From positions 62,001-126,000 of the forward strand of contig NZ_FUWH01000008.1 in assembly GCF_900167075.1 (NCBI RefSeq): a stretch of 64,000 nucleotides of DNA, in the 5' to 3' direction. The position numbers and the translations under genes were made by a program. Below, one piece after another: positions 9,127-17,516 of the stretch. Source of the stretch: Sediminibacterium ginsengisoli (GTDB lineage: Bacteria > Bacteroidota > Bacteroidia > Chitinophagales > Chitinophagaceae). The notes under the pieces are model-generated. The model was not told the DNA's origin. It searched no databases and saw only the letters and a program-made list of their open reading frames with translations. Each line of letters opens with the position of its first letter. The stretch's first letter is position 1.

Positions 9127-10257
9127 TTATTGGTTTATATAAGTCAACACATGTTCCGCAATATAGTTCAATTGTTCTGTATCCATTTCGGTATGAACAG
9201 GCAATGAGATCACACGTGCTGTTAACCAGTCGGTATGTTTCAATTCCAGTTCGGGCAGGCCGAAAGAAGCGAACATCCGTTGTTTATGTCCCGGAACGGG
9301 GTAATAGATCATGGAAGGTATTTTCTGTTCTGCCAGGTATTTGTTCAGTCCGTCGCGATCCACACCTTCAAGCACCAGTGTATACTGATGATATACGTGG
9401 TTGGTATAAGCTGCCACATGCGGTGTAATGATCCTGTCGTTATCTGCGAATGATTTGTTGTAATGATCTGCAACTGCCTGCCTTGCCGCACTGTATTCAT
9501 CGAGACGTTTCAGTTTTACATTCAGGATAGCTGCCTGCATGGAGTCGAGCCTTGAGTTACAGCCTACCACTTCATGGTAGTAACGTTCTTTCTGCCCGTG
9601 ATTGGCGATCATTCTGATCTTTGCCGCCAGTGTTTCATCATTGGTGAAAATGGCACCGCCGTCACCGTAAGCGCCCAGGTTTTTGCTCGGGTAAAAAGAG
9701 GTTGTTCCAATGGTGCCGATAGTGCCGGTCTTTTTCTTTGTGCCGTCGGAAAAGGTATAATCACAGCCGATAGCCTGTGCATTGTCTTCTATTACGTAAA
9801 GCCCGTGTTCTTCTGCAATAGCCATGATCGCTTCCATAGGTGCGGCTTGTCCATACAGGTGAACAGGCACAATTGCCTTTGTTTTGGGAGTAATGGCTTT
9901 ACGTACCGCTTCCGGATCGATACAGAAGGTCTTCGGATCTACTTCCACAAATACCGGTTTCAGGCGCAGCAATGCTACTACTTCGGTTGTAGCGATATAG
10001 GTAAATGAAGGAGTGATCACTTCATCGCCCGGCTGCAGGTCCAGCGCCATCATGGCTATCTGCAATGCATCAGTGCCGTTTGCACATGGTATTGTATATC
10101 CGGCACCGGTATAAGTGTTTAATGCGGTTGTAAAATCCTGTACTGCCTTGCCATTAATATATGCAGCACTGTCCAGTACTTCCTGTAAAGCGGCATCTAC
10201 TTCCGTTTTGATCTTGAGATACTGGCTTTTAGTATCCACCATTTGTATTGGTCTCAT
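9127..10257 (-). CDS. DegT/DnrJ/EryC1/StrS family sugar-nucleotide aminotransferase
   Basis: A 376-residue PLP-dependent aminotransferase of the type that aminates keto-sugar nucleotides. The PLP lysine is in YPSKNLGAYGDGGA, and the early CANGTDALQIAM segment is the phosphate-binding region. The N-terminal MRPIQMVDTKSQYLKIK pattern resembles WbpE-like enzymes acting on UDP-3-keto-GlcNAcA and related FdtB-type enzymes. It is the first gene of the minus-strand sugar-nucleotide group, and a candidate -7 box sits about 25 bases upstream. The precise substrate cannot be read; no cognate dehydrogenase or acetyltransferase of a WbpABDE set is adjacent. Confidence 0.9.
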   Translation of the reverse strand: MRPIQMVDTKSQYLKIKTEVDAALQEVLDSAAYINGKAVQDFTTALNTYTGAGYTIPCANGTDALQIAMMALDLQPGDEVITPSFTYIATTEVVALLRLKPVFVEVDPKTFCIDPEAVRKAITPKTKAIVPVHLYGQAAPMEAIMAIAEEHGLYVIEDNAQAIGCDYTFSDGTKKKTGTIGTIGTTSFYPSKNLGAYGDGGAIFTNDETLAAKIRMIANHGQKERYYHEVVGCNSRLDSMQAAILNVKLKRLDEYSAARQAVADHYNKSFADNDRIITPHVAAYTNHVYHQYTLVLEGVDRDGLNKYLAEQKIPSMIYYPVPGHKQRMFASFGLPELELKHTDWLTARVISLPVHTEMDTEQLNYIAEHVLTYINQ

Positions 10258-10280
10258 ATCACAGCTATTCTTTATAACAA

Positions 10281-10288
10281 CAAAACTA
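10281..10288 (-). promoter_or_regulatory. Candidate -7 box for the sugar-nucleotide operon
   Basis: TAGTTTTG on the minus strand fits the Bacteroidota -7 consensus TAnnTTTG and would give a leader of about 20 bases before the DegT gene ATG at 10257. I see no convincing -33 TTTG at the right distance. Confidence 0.45.
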
Positions 10289-10400
10289 CTGCAAAAAGCG
10301 CTTGTTAGCTCCTGCTTACGGTATCCCGGGTAAGGTATTTCTGTTTACCGGCTACCTTCCCCGATATAATTTGTTTATTTGTACTGCAAATCATTTACCG

Positions 10401-11669
10401 TTGCGGCTGATCTACCATATTTTCATTTTACTTTACCCGCGTCTTGCCTGGGTTACAGGGCTGTATAACCGTAAGGCAAGGTTATGGTATAAAGGCCGCA
10501 GGCGTGTGTTCAGAACGTTGTCTTCTTTTTTTCACACCAATCATCAGCCGGTGATCTGGATGCACTGTGCCTCGCTCGGTGAATTTGAGCAGGGCCGGCC
10601 ATTACTGGAAGCCATCCGCAAACAATACCCCGGCTATAAGATCCTGCTTACATTCTTTTCGCCCTCGGGTTATGAAGTGAGGAAATCCTATGAAGGTGCA
10701 GATCATATCTGTTACCTGCCCATGGATTCTCCTGCCAATGCCAGCCGTTTCTTCCATATCGTTCAGCCTTCGCTTGTACTGTTTGTGAAATACGAATTCT
10801 GGCATTATTACCTGCAGGAAGCAAAGCAGCGTAATATTCCCCTGGTACTGGTATCCGGTATCTTCAGAGCCTCCCAGCCTTTCTTCAAATGGTATGGCGG
10901 CTTTCACAGGAAAATGCTGAATGCTTTCAGTTTCCTGTTTGTTCAGAATAACGAGTCGGCCGGCCTTTTGCAAAGTATCGGTTTCGGAAAGAATGTACAG
11001 GTAAGCGGCGATACAAGGTTCGACAGGGTCATCAGTATTGCTGCCGGTTTTACACCTGTTGCCGCAGCTGAACATTTTTGTAAGGGGCACAGGGTTATTG
11101 TGGCCGGCAGCACCTGGACAGACGATGATGAAGCCCTGGATCATTATGCCAATACGAGAACAGCACTAAGGTTTATCATTGCCCCGCACGATATAGAACC
11201 CGGCAGGCTGCAGGAATGCCTGCAACTCTACAAACATGCAATGCTGTATTCGCAGTATACACAATACCTGCAGCAGGAGCAACCGTTACCGGAAGGAATC
11301 AATACACTCATCGTAGATAATATAGGTATGCTCAGCAGGCTGTACCATTATGCTGATATCGCTTATATCGGCGGCGGGTTTGGCGACAGCGGCATCCATA
11401 ACTGCCTCGAAGCAGCTGTATACGGCATACCGGTTGTATTCGGACCTGTCTATGATAAATTTATAGAAGCTGATGAACTGATAGATGCAGGCGGAGCATT
11501 CAGCATTGCGGATGCCATTCACCTGGAGCAACAGCTGGATATTCTGCTGAACGATAATGAGGTATTCGGAAAAGCTGCAGCCGCAGCCGGGAATTATGTA
11601 CGCACGCACGGGGGCGCAACAGATCAGATCATGCAGGTGCTTCAGGAAAACCGTCTTTTAACGATCTGA
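10401..11669 (+). CDS. waaA: 3-deoxy-D-manno-octulosonic acid transferase (Kdo transferase)
   Basis: A 422-residue GT30-family glycosyltransferase that adds Kdo to lipid A precursors at the inner membrane. It has the N-terminal membrane anchor (RLIYHIFILLYPRLAW), the HCASLGEFEQGRP block with the family's catalytic Glu region, and C-terminal YIGGGFGDSGIHNCLEAA near residue 340, typical of WaaA. I prefer a TTG start at 10401 because it gives the usual N terminus and length (E. coli WaaA is 425 residues); an ATG at 10302 in the same frame adds 33 residues without homology. The 3' end overlaps the convergent gene at 11642 by 28 bases. Confidence 0.93.
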   Translation: MRLIYHIFILLYPRLAWVTGLYNRKARLWYKGRRRVFRTLSSFFHTNHQPVIWMHCASLGEFEQGRPLLEAIRKQYPGYKILLTFFSPSGYEVRKSYEGADHICYLPMDSPANASRFFHIVQPSLVLFVKYEFWHYYLQEAKQRNIPLVLVSGIFRASQPFFKWYGGFHRKMLNAFSFLFVQNNESAGLLQSIGFGKNVQVSGDTRFDRVISIAAGFTPVAAAEHFCKGHRVIVAGSTWTDDDEALDHYANTRTALRFIIAPHDIEPGRLQECLQLYKHAMLYSQYTQYLQQEQPLPEGINTLIVDNIGMLSRLYHYADIAYIGGGFGDSGIHNCLEAAVYGIPVVFGPVYDKFIEADELIDAGGAFSIADAIHLEQQLDILLNDNEVFGKAAAAAGNYVRTHGGATDQIMQVLQENRLLTI

Positions 11670-12340
11670 TCGAACAGTTTAACGGTTTCACTGCCTTCGT
11701 TCCAGCCCATTTTTACTTTCAGTTCACGCTGGATCCAGTACTGGGCTTCAGGATAAATATTGAATCCATTGATCGTCTTCATGCTTCTTTCATACATGTT
11801 CTCATCGCCGCGGAACAGGTCGTTTACAAAAAGATAACGGTCGTTGATGCCGATGACTTTCTTAAGATCGCGGATAGGAGCGCCCTGCAGAGCAGCGGCT
11901 ATTTCAACACGCTCTTCGCGCAGTTTTTCATTCATACTGTTGCCGCCATCAGACATCATGGATTCATTCAGCTCATATACTTCCTTCACAGGAACGGCCA
12001 CCGGTTCCTGGTGCATCAGTGTAGGAATTTCAACCGGGGTATCGTATAACCAGCCATTCGGCTCTTCGCTGAGTTCGCGGGCCTCTCTTACAGGTTCAGG
12101 TTCCCGTACAGGGACTGGTTTGGCAACCGGAGCCATTACAGGTTGCGGTGCCGCGGGAATGCTGTTCGTAAAGCCGGGCATCACCACGGCCACTTTACCG
12201 GTCCTGGTATTACCCACCTGTTGCTGCAATAACTGCAGCTCGGCCAGCAGCAGGCTTGCGGTAACGGTCAGCCTGCCCGCATCAGCATGCTGATCGTACT
12301 GTTCTTTCAGTTTATTGATTAACGTGCCCACTCTTTCCAT
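11642..12340 (-). CDS. Conserved hypothetical protein with Pro-rich linker, 232 aa
   Basis: I do not recognise a named family. The N-terminal 60 residues are helical (MERVGTLINKLKEQYDQ...). Residues from about 65 to 100 form a Pro/Val/Ala-rich low-complexity linker with repeated PVP/PEP pairs. The C-terminal 100 residues (from about LREERVEIAAAL) are well ordered and end in a VKLFDQIVKRRFS tail; this part looks like the conserved core of a protein widespread in Chitinophagaceae. There is no signal peptide or membrane segment. It converges on and overlaps waaA by 28 bases, and is transcribed away from thymidine kinase. Confidence 0.8.
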   Translation of the reverse strand: MERVGTLINKLKEQYDQHADAGRLTVTASLLLAELQLLQQQVGNTRTGKVAVVMPGFTNSIPAAPQPVMAPVAKPVPVREPEPVREARELSEEPNGWLYDTPVEIPTLMHQEPVAVPVKEVYELNESMMSDGGNSMNEKLREERVEIAAALQGAPIRDLKKVIGINDRYLFVNDLFRGDENMYERSMKTINGFNIYPEAQYWIQRELKVKMGWNEGSETVKLFDQIVKRRFS

Positions 12341-12419
12341 AGTATGTAATACATTTGGGGGTTACCAATTACAGGACGGTTAAAGTTAATAACGTTTTAT
12401 CTCATAATTTATTATACAG

Positions 12420-12986
12420 ATGTTTATTGAACCTAATTTAACAGGTGAAAGAAGGGGCTGGATTGAAGTGATCTGCGGCAGTATGTTCAGTGGTAAAACG
12501 GAAGAACTGATCCGCAGACTGAAGCGGGCAAGGATTGCCAACCTGAAAACGGAAATATTCAAACCGGCCATTGATACGAGATATGATGAAGTGGAAGTGG
12601 TAAGCCACGACTCCAACAGCATCCACTCTACCCCCATCGAAAATTCACAGACGATTTTACTGCTTGCGCAGGATGTGGACGTGGTAGGCATCGATGAAGC
12701 ACAGTTTTTCGACGATGAGATCATGAACGTATGTGAAACACTGGCACTCAGGGGAATACGGGTAATTGTGGCAGGACTGGACATGGACTATCTCGGCCGC
12801 CCGTTCGGCCAGATGCCCAACCTGCTTGCCATTGCAGACTATATTACCAAACTCCACGCGATCTGTATGAAATGCGGCAATATTGCCAACGTTTCTTACC
12901 GGAAAACACAGGACGAATCCCAGGTGCTGCTCGGCGAAAAAGATACTTATGAACCCAGATGCCGTAAATGTTACCATGAAAAGTAA
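12420..12986 (+). CDS. tdk: Thymidine kinase
   Basis: A 188-residue type II thymidine kinase, which phosphorylates thymidine with ATP in the salvage pathway. Visible are the P-loop [11 protein letters not shown], the DEAQFF motif with the catalytic glutamate, and four zinc-binding cysteines in two pairs (CMKCG and CRKC near the C terminus). The length is typical. A possible -7 box (TACATTTG, 12350-12357) lies about 60 bases upstream. The 3' end overlaps the start of ccmB by 11 bases, so the two are probably transcribed together although their functions are unrelated. Confidence 0.95.
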   Translation: MFIEPNLTGERRGWIEVICGSMFSGKTEELIRRLKRARIANLKTEIFKPAIDTRYDEVEVVSHDSNSIHSTPIENSQTILLLAQDVDVVGIDEAQFFDDEIMNVCETLALRGIRVIVAGLDMDYLGRPFGQMPNLLAIADYITKLHAICMKCGNIANVSYRKTQDESQVLLGEKDTYEPRCRKCYHEK

Positions 12987-13635
12987 GCCCACAATACTGA
13001 CCCTGGTAAAAAAAGACCTGCTGCTGGAAATACGGCAACAGTATACCATTTATGGTATACTGCTGTATATCGCATCCACTACATTCGTGGTATACCTCAT
13101 TATGGGTGAACCGGAAGATCATGTATGGAATGCCCTGTTCTGGATTATCCAGCTGTTTGTATGTGTAAACGCTGTTGCCAAAAGCTTTCTCCAGGAAAAC
13201 CGGGGCAGGATGCTCTATTTTTATTCGATAGCCGGACCCCGCGATTTTGTATTGTCCAAGCTGCTTTTCAATATGGTGCTCATGATGGTTATGAGCCTGC
13301 TGGGGCTTGCCGTATTCACGGTACTGCTCGGAAATCCGCTGAACAATGCACTTCAGTTTGTGGGGATCGCATTCCTGGGCGGGATCAGCCTGGGTATGGT
13401 ATTTACCTTCCTGGCGGCTATTGCAGCGAAAGCCCAGCAGCAGAACGCATTAATGGCCATTCTGGGTTTTCCGATCATCATTCCGCAGCTGATGCTGCTC
13501 ATGAAGTTATCGCAGACTGCCTTCTCCGCTGTAGTGCAGGATAGCTTACTGCAGATCGTATTGCTGCTGACCGGTCTCGACCTGATGGTTGCAGTGCTTG
13601 CGGTGATCCTCTTCCCTTTTCTCTGGAAAGATTAA
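12976..13635 (+). CDS. ccmB: Heme exporter protein CcmB-like, cytochrome c maturation
   Basis: A 219-residue integral membrane protein with six hydrophobic segments, matching the permease CcmB of the CcmAB complex of system I cytochrome c biogenesis. The N-terminal [12 protein letters not shown] followed by a membrane helix, and the [23 protein letters not shown] loop, are typical. I chose the ATG at 12976 because the upstream extension runs into tdk in another frame; the overlap with tdk is 11 bases. The ATPase CcmA is not in the window, and ccmC/ccmD lie 3 kb away on the other strand. The stop overlaps the convergent amn gene by four bases. Confidence 0.9.
   Translation: MKSKPTILTLVKKDLLLEIRQQYTIYGILLYIASTTFVVYLIMGEPEDHVWNALFWIIQLFVCVNAVAKSFLQENRGRMLYFYSIAGPRDFVLSKLLFNMVLMMVMSLLGLAVFTVLLGNPLNNALQFVGIAFLGGISLGMVFTFLAAIAAKAQQQNALMAILGFPIIIPQLMLLMKLSQTAFSAVVQDSLLQIVLLLTGLDLMVAVLAVILFPFLWKD
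13039..13062. repeat. Perfect inverted repeat inside ccmB
   Basis: CAGTATACCAT and ATGGTATACTG, two 11-base perfect arms, flank a two-base centre. The repeat begins 63 bases into the ccmB coding sequence. It may be an operator-like site or an mRNA hairpin early in the gene, or chance. Confidence 0.4.
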
Positions 13636-14402
13636 AAACGCAGGTGCCTTACGGTAAGGCCGTTATTGATCAGCTGTTTGAGTGAATCGATGCCGATCTT
13701 CAGGTGTTTTTCCACGAAAGTAGCCGTGATCTTTTTATCGCTTTCTTCTGTTTTTACACCTTCAGGTATCATCGGCTGGTCGCTGACCAGCAGCAATGCT
13801 CCGGTCGGGATCTTATTGTAAAAACCTACCGTGAAAATGGTGGCGGTTTCCATATCGATGGCGTAAGCACGTACTTTGGTTAAATAAGCTTTGAACTCTT
13901 CGTCGTGCTCCCACACGCGGCGGTTGGTGGTATATACGGTACCGGTCCAGTAGTCTACCTTATAATCGCGGATTGTGGTTGAAATGGCTTTCTGCAAAGC
14001 AAATGCCGGCATTGCGGGTACTTCTGCAGGGAAATAATCGTTGGAAGTACCTTCACCCCTGATCGCCGCGATCGGCAGGATCAGATCACCCAGTTTATTC
14101 CTTTTTTTCAGGCCGCCGCATTTACCCAGGAAAAGTACCGCTTCGGGCCGGATCGCGGTAAGCAGGTCCATTACAGTAGCTGCACCCGGACTTCCCATAC
14201 CGAAATTGATGATGGTAATGCCTTCAGCCGTAGCACACTGCATCGGCCTGTCGGCCCCAACCACTTTTACTTTGTTCCATTCGGCAAACATGTGCACATA
14301 GTTGCTGAAGTTGGTCAGCAGTATGTACTTGCCAAAGTTCTCGAGTTTCTCACCCGTATAGCGCGGAAGCCAGTTGTTAACGATATCTTCTTTCGATTTC
14401 AT
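13632..14402 (-). CDS. amn: AMP nucleosidase
   Basis: A 256-residue nucleoside phosphorylase-superfamily enzyme that would hydrolyse AMP to adenine and ribose 5-phosphate. Visible are the ITIINFGMGSPGAATVMDLL phosphate/ribose segment, GKCGGLKKRNKLGD, and the AIDMETATIF segment with the ribose-contacting Met-Glu. This short form, without the extra N-terminal domain of E. coli Amn, is the one common in Bacteroidota. It is divergent from the HsdR_N-like gene and converges on ccmB with a four-base overlap. Confidence 0.92.
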   Translation of the reverse strand: MKSKEDIVNNWLPRYTGEKLENFGKYILLTNFSNYVHMFAEWNKVKVVGADRPMQCATAEGITIINFGMGSPGAATVMDLLTAIRPEAVLFLGKCGGLKKRNKLGDLILPIAAIRGEGTSNDYFPAEVPAMPAFALQKAISTTIRDYKVDYWTGTVYTTNRRVWEHDEEFKAYLTKVRAYAIDMETATIFTVGFYNKIPTGALLLVSDQPMIPEGVKTEESDKKITATFVEKHLKIGIDSLKQLINNGLTVRHLRF

Positions 14403-14432
14403 AGTGCATTTATATTATGACCTTACAATGGG

Positions 14433-14440
14433 TATATTTG
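14433..14440 (+). promoter_or_regulatory. Candidate -7 box for the HsdR_N-like gene
   Basis: TATATTTG is an exact match to TAnnTTTG. It would place the transcript start near 14446, giving a leader of about 43 bases to the ATG at 14489, or almost none if a TTG at 14450 were used. Confidence 0.45.
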
Positions 14441-14488
14441 AAAAGTTAATTGGCTAAAATACAAAAAAACAGCCCGGTTTCAACGGTA

Positions 14489-14923
14489 ATGATTAAAATA
14501 ACCTATCCTTCATACGATCACAGGATAAAGAAAGAAGGAGAAAAAGCCTTTATTTTCGACCCGCTCCGCAAACGCTGGATCAGGCTTACGCCGGAGGAAT
14601 GGGTACGTCAGAACCTGCTTCAATACCTTTTGCAGACCAAACAATACCCGGCATCTCTCATCGCTGTTGAAAAAGAGATCCGGCTCGGTGAAATGCGCCG
14701 GCGTTTCGACCTGGTGGTCTACAAAGATGCCAGGCCCTGGTTACTGATCGAATGCAAGGAACCGGATGTTCCGCTGAATGAATCGGTACTCAGGCAGATC
14801 CTTCATTATAATACAGGTTTGCAAACCAGTTATCTTATACTTTCCAATGGTCATTATACCCGCGGTTTCAGTATTGCCGGCGGCGTGGCCACCGAGCTCA
14901 GCAGTTTCCCCGATTTCATCTGA
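14489..14923 (+). CDS. HsdR N-terminal-domain-like small protein (PD-(D/E)XK fold)
   Basis: A 144-residue protein resembling the N-terminal nuclease domain of type I restriction HsdR subunits (HSDR_N_2), but with no helicase domain or methylase partner. The putative metal-binding core is E63, D74 in RRRFDLVV and E88-C-K90 in LLIECKEPD, which fits the D...ExK pattern. The preceding FIFDPLRKRWIRLTPEEWVRQ is characteristic of the single-copy Bacteroidota form. I took the ATG at 14489 (MIKITYPSYD) rather than a TTG at 14450 because family members start there. The role is unknown, and restriction is unlikely without partners. Confidence 0.85.
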   Translation: MIKITYPSYDHRIKKEGEKAFIFDPLRKRWIRLTPEEWVRQNLLQYLLQTKQYPASLIAVEKEIRLGEMRRRFDLVVYKDARPWLLIECKEPDVPLNESVLRQILHYNTGLQTSYLILSNGHYTRGFSIAGGVATELSSFPDFI

Positions 14924-14936
14924 CCATCATAAAACA

Positions 14937-14965
14937 AAACCCGGCACCATGCAGGTACCGGGTTT
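14937..14965. terminator. Hairpin terminator between converging genes
   Basis: AAACCCGG and CCGGGTTT pair, with an inner ACC/GGT, between the HsdR_N-like gene and the leftward dehydrogenase gene. The A and T ends of the stem make it usable on both strands. Confidence 0.7.
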
Positions 14966-14988
14966 CAATTTCAGTATGTAAGCATGCA

Positions 14989-16410
14989 TTATGGGAAGAT
15001 ACCCAGTTCTGCATAAGAGGTCCCAACTTTGTTGATCGCGCAAACATACGCAGCGGTACGCATATCCGGAATTTCAGGATTGTTCTTCCAGATCTCCATG
15101 ATTTCGCGGGTTGCGGTGATCATGGTTTCTTCCAGTCCACTGTGTACCAGGTCTACTTCCTCAGGTCCGTGCATGATGAACTTACGCTCTGTATCGGTTA
15201 CACTTTTGCCTGTGAGTGATTCGATCTGGCCCAGGATATGGCTGTTCATGTTCTCGGTGAATCTTTTTTCCATACGTCCGTAACGTACGTGACTGAGGTT
15301 TTTCAGCCATTCGAAATAAGATACGGTTACACCACCGGCATTCAGGTACATATCTGGTACAACCAGTACACCTTTGCCTGCCAGGATTTCATCTGCTTCA
15401 GGAGTCAGCGGACCATTGGCTGCTTCGCCGATGATCTTTGCCTTGACCTTTGGTGCATTCTCACCATTGATCACGTTTTCCAGGGCAGCAGGGATCAGGA
15501 TATCGCATTCCAGTTCCAGCGCTTCATTGCTTGAAGGCAGGTTCTGTGCACCAGGGAAATTAAGGATAGAACCTGTTTTTTTCCTGTGCTGGAATACTTC
15601 TTCTTCGTTCAGGCCGTCTGCACTGTAGATAGCACCTTCATATTCTGCAATAGCTACTACTTTGGATCCGTGTTCACGGAAAAATTTGGCACTATGGTAA
15701 CCTACGTTACCCAGGCCCTGTACTACTACGGTCTTTCCTTCCACACCTACAGCAAGACCTTGCTTCTGCATAATGTCGGGCATGTTACATACCTCGCGGA
15801 TACCATAGAAAACACCCAGACCGGTTGCTTCTTTTCTGCCGCGTACACCGCCCTGTGTAACAGGTTTACCGGTAACGCAACCAGCCGCATCTATCTCACC
15901 TGGTTTCAGTGAAGCATATGTATCAACGATCCAGGCCATTTCACGTTCGCCGGTTCCGTAATCAGGAGCAGGAACATCGATACCAGGACCGATAAAGTTT
16001 TTCTTAACCAGTTCGCTTGTATAACGACGTGTGATCTTTTCCAGCTCATACACACTGTGCTCGCGGGGATTGATCTTGATTCCACCTTTACCACCGCCGA
16101 AAGGCACGTTTACGATGGCACATTTATAGGTCATGAGCGATGCAAGCGCCATCACTTCATCCTGGTTCACTTCTTCACTGAAGCGGATACCGCCTTTACA
16201 GGGAGATTTATGCTGTGAATGCTGAACACGGTACGCTTCGATAACTTCGATACGACCATCGTCCATTTTCACAGGGAAACGCATGCTGTAAATACTGTTA
16301 CAGGCTTTGATCTGTTCCAGTATCCCCTTTTCCCATTTTGTAAATTTGGCCGCTTTATCAAAACTTCTTTCCACGCTCTGAAAGAAGCTGTACGGTTTTT
16401 GATCTGACAT
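14989..16410 (-). CDS. Glu/Leu/Phe/Val dehydrogenase family protein (probably glutamate dehydrogenase)
   Basis: A 473-residue NAD(P)-dependent amino acid dehydrogenase. It would interconvert glutamate and 2-oxoglutarate plus ammonia. Visible are the substrate region HKSPCKGGIRF, the catalytic lysine block MTYKCAIVNVPFGGGKGG, the PAPDYGT segment and the Rossmann motif VVQGLGNVG. It is about 20-60 residues longer than many bacterial enzymes of the family but otherwise regular. It lies downstream of ccmC-ccmD on the same strand with an 80-base gap, so it may have its own promoter. Leucine or valine specificity cannot be excluded from sequence alone. Confidence 0.92.
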   Translation of the reverse strand: MSDQKPYSFFQSVERSFDKAAKFTKWEKGILEQIKACNSIYSMRFPVKMDDGRIEVIEAYRVQHSQHKSPCKGGIRFSEEVNQDEVMALASLMTYKCAIVNVPFGGGKGGIKINPREHSVYELEKITRRYTSELVKKNFIGPGIDVPAPDYGTGEREMAWIVDTYASLKPGEIDAAGCVTGKPVTQGGVRGRKEATGLGVFYGIREVCNMPDIMQKQGLAVGVEGKTVVVQGLGNVGYHSAKFFREHGSKVVAIAEYEGAIYSADGLNEEEVFQHRKKTGSILNFPGAQNLPSSNEALELECDILIPAALENVINGENAPKVKAKIIGEAANGPLTPEADEILAGKGVLVVPDMYLNAGGVTVSYFEWLKNLSHVRYGRMEKRFTENMNSHILGQIESLTGKSVTDTERKFIMHGPEEVDLVHSGLEETMITATREIMEIWKNNPEIPDMRTAAYVCAINKVGTSYAELGIFP

Positions 16411-16490
16411 AGAGCTAATCGTTTAATTGTTTTTTGACTTTTATTGAGCAAGGCAGCGAAGTAACTGCCTGGTGAGCAAACATTATTGAG

Positions 16491-16706
16491 CTATCCTTTC
16501 TTCTCCATTTTGCTGATCTTGCGGTCGAGCGCCAGCAGGTAAACGAACATACCTGCGAGAATGGTAACAACACAGGCGATCACCACATATATCTTGCCAT
16601 TGCTGTGCATGAGATCCGTTCCTGTTTCTGCTGCAGACTGTGCCTGAACTGTAAGTGCGGCTACGGCCATCACAACCAGCATCATTATTTTTTTATATTT
16701 AACCAT
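16491..16706 (-). CDS. ccmD: CcmD family protein
   Basis: A 71-residue small membrane protein. It has an N-terminal hydrophobic stretch that looks like a signal peptide or first helix (MVVMAVAALTVQA region), then one clear membrane helix (KIYVVIACVVTILAGMFVYL) and a basic tail (LDRKISKMEKKG). Size, topology and position directly after ccmC, with an eight-base overlap, match the CcmD-like proteins annotated in Bacteroidota. CcmD helps release holo-CcmE from CcmABC in proteobacteria. The call rests on context more than on motifs. Confidence 0.85.
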   Translation of the reverse strand: MVKYKKIMMLVVMAVAALTVQAQSAAETGTDLMHSNGKIYVVIACVVTILAGMFVYLLALDRKISKMEKKG

Positions 16707-17382
16707 TTGCTAAACGTTTTTGTTGAATGATCTGAACCCTTATCCGTAAAGTTGTTATCCATACGCCCAGTAATGTCCAGCCGATAAAAGCCGGGTACAT
16801 CACACTGCGCATGGCCGGTGTACTGTCTTTCGGGTTTAAACCGGGATTGCCTTCGCTTCCCTGTCCGCCCGGATGCAGACTTTCTGTTAACCTGGGTAAT
16901 ATCCAGATCGTGGGGAAGAGCATGAAAAAGGCAAAAATATTATAGACCGCACCAACACGTGCTTTTTTCTCTTCGTCCTGCAGGCTGCCGCGTAATACGA
17001 AATAAGCGAAGTAGATGAGTACCGCAATGGCGGCGCCATTCTGTTTGGCATCGCCGCTCCAGGCTTTACCCCACTGGGCATTGGCCCAGATCATGCCGGT
17101 GATCAGCCCGAGTACACCCAGGAAAGTACCGCCGCGTGCAAATTCCGCGGAGTAGATATCATCGGTCGCATTAGGATTCCGCAGGTACCTGATGGCATAA
17201 ACGATAGATACCAGGTAAAGCACCATCATCCCAATCCACATAGGCACATGGAAAAACAGGTTACGTATTGTTTCCTGTAACGGTACGCCGGGAGGTGCAG
17301 GCACTTTTACGAGGAAACCCGCCGAACAGGTATAAAGCAGTAAAGCAATACATAATAACTTCCACCAAGATATACGGGTCAT
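16699..17382 (-). CDS. ccmC: Cytochrome c biogenesis protein CcmC (heme handling)
   Basis: A 227-residue polytopic membrane protein of the CcmC/CcsA heme-handling family. Conserved histidines likely to ligate heme are H45 in LFFHVPMW and H170 in TESLHPG, and the tryptophan-rich loop is W99 to D111 (WANAQWGKAWSGDAK). That loop lacks the tryptophan usually found just before the aspartate. I start at the ATG at 17382 (MTRISWWKLL), which fits a -7 box 50 bases upstream; an upstream in-frame ATG at 17415 would leave almost no leader. It is followed by ccmD, overlapping by eight bases. Confidence 0.9.
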   Translation of the reverse strand: MTRISWWKLLCIALLLYTCSAGFLVKVPAPPGVPLQETIRNLFFHVPMWIGMMVLYLVSIVYAIRYLRNPNATDDIYSAEFARGGTFLGVLGLITGMIWANAQWGKAWSGDAKQNGAAIAVLIYFAYFVLRGSLQDEEKKARVGAVYNIFAFFMLFPTIWILPRLTESLHPGGQGSEGNPGLNPKDSTPAMRSVMYPAFIGWTLLGVWITTLRIRVQIIQQKRLANG

Positions 17383-17431
17383 AATCTTCTGTTTTCTTTC
17401 GGTATCCTTCGGCAAACCAACAAATGTGAGG

Positions 17432-17440
17432 GCAAAATTA
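17432..17440 (-). promoter_or_regulatory. Candidate -7 box for ccmCD
   Basis: TAATTTTGC on the minus strand matches TAnnTTTG plus the frequent following C. The predicted transcript starts near 17427 and has about 45 leader bases before the ATG at 17382. Confidence 0.5.
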
Positions 17441-17516
17441 GGAGAAAGCCCCGCAATAAAATCTTAGTTGTGTAAAAATTACCGGAAGATGCAGATTGCA
17501 TAACAAAGCCTTGCTG

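Noticed and set aside
10602..11144. 180-codon frame antisense to the Kdo transferase gene
   Set aside because: Shadow frame opposite a well-supported conserved gene.
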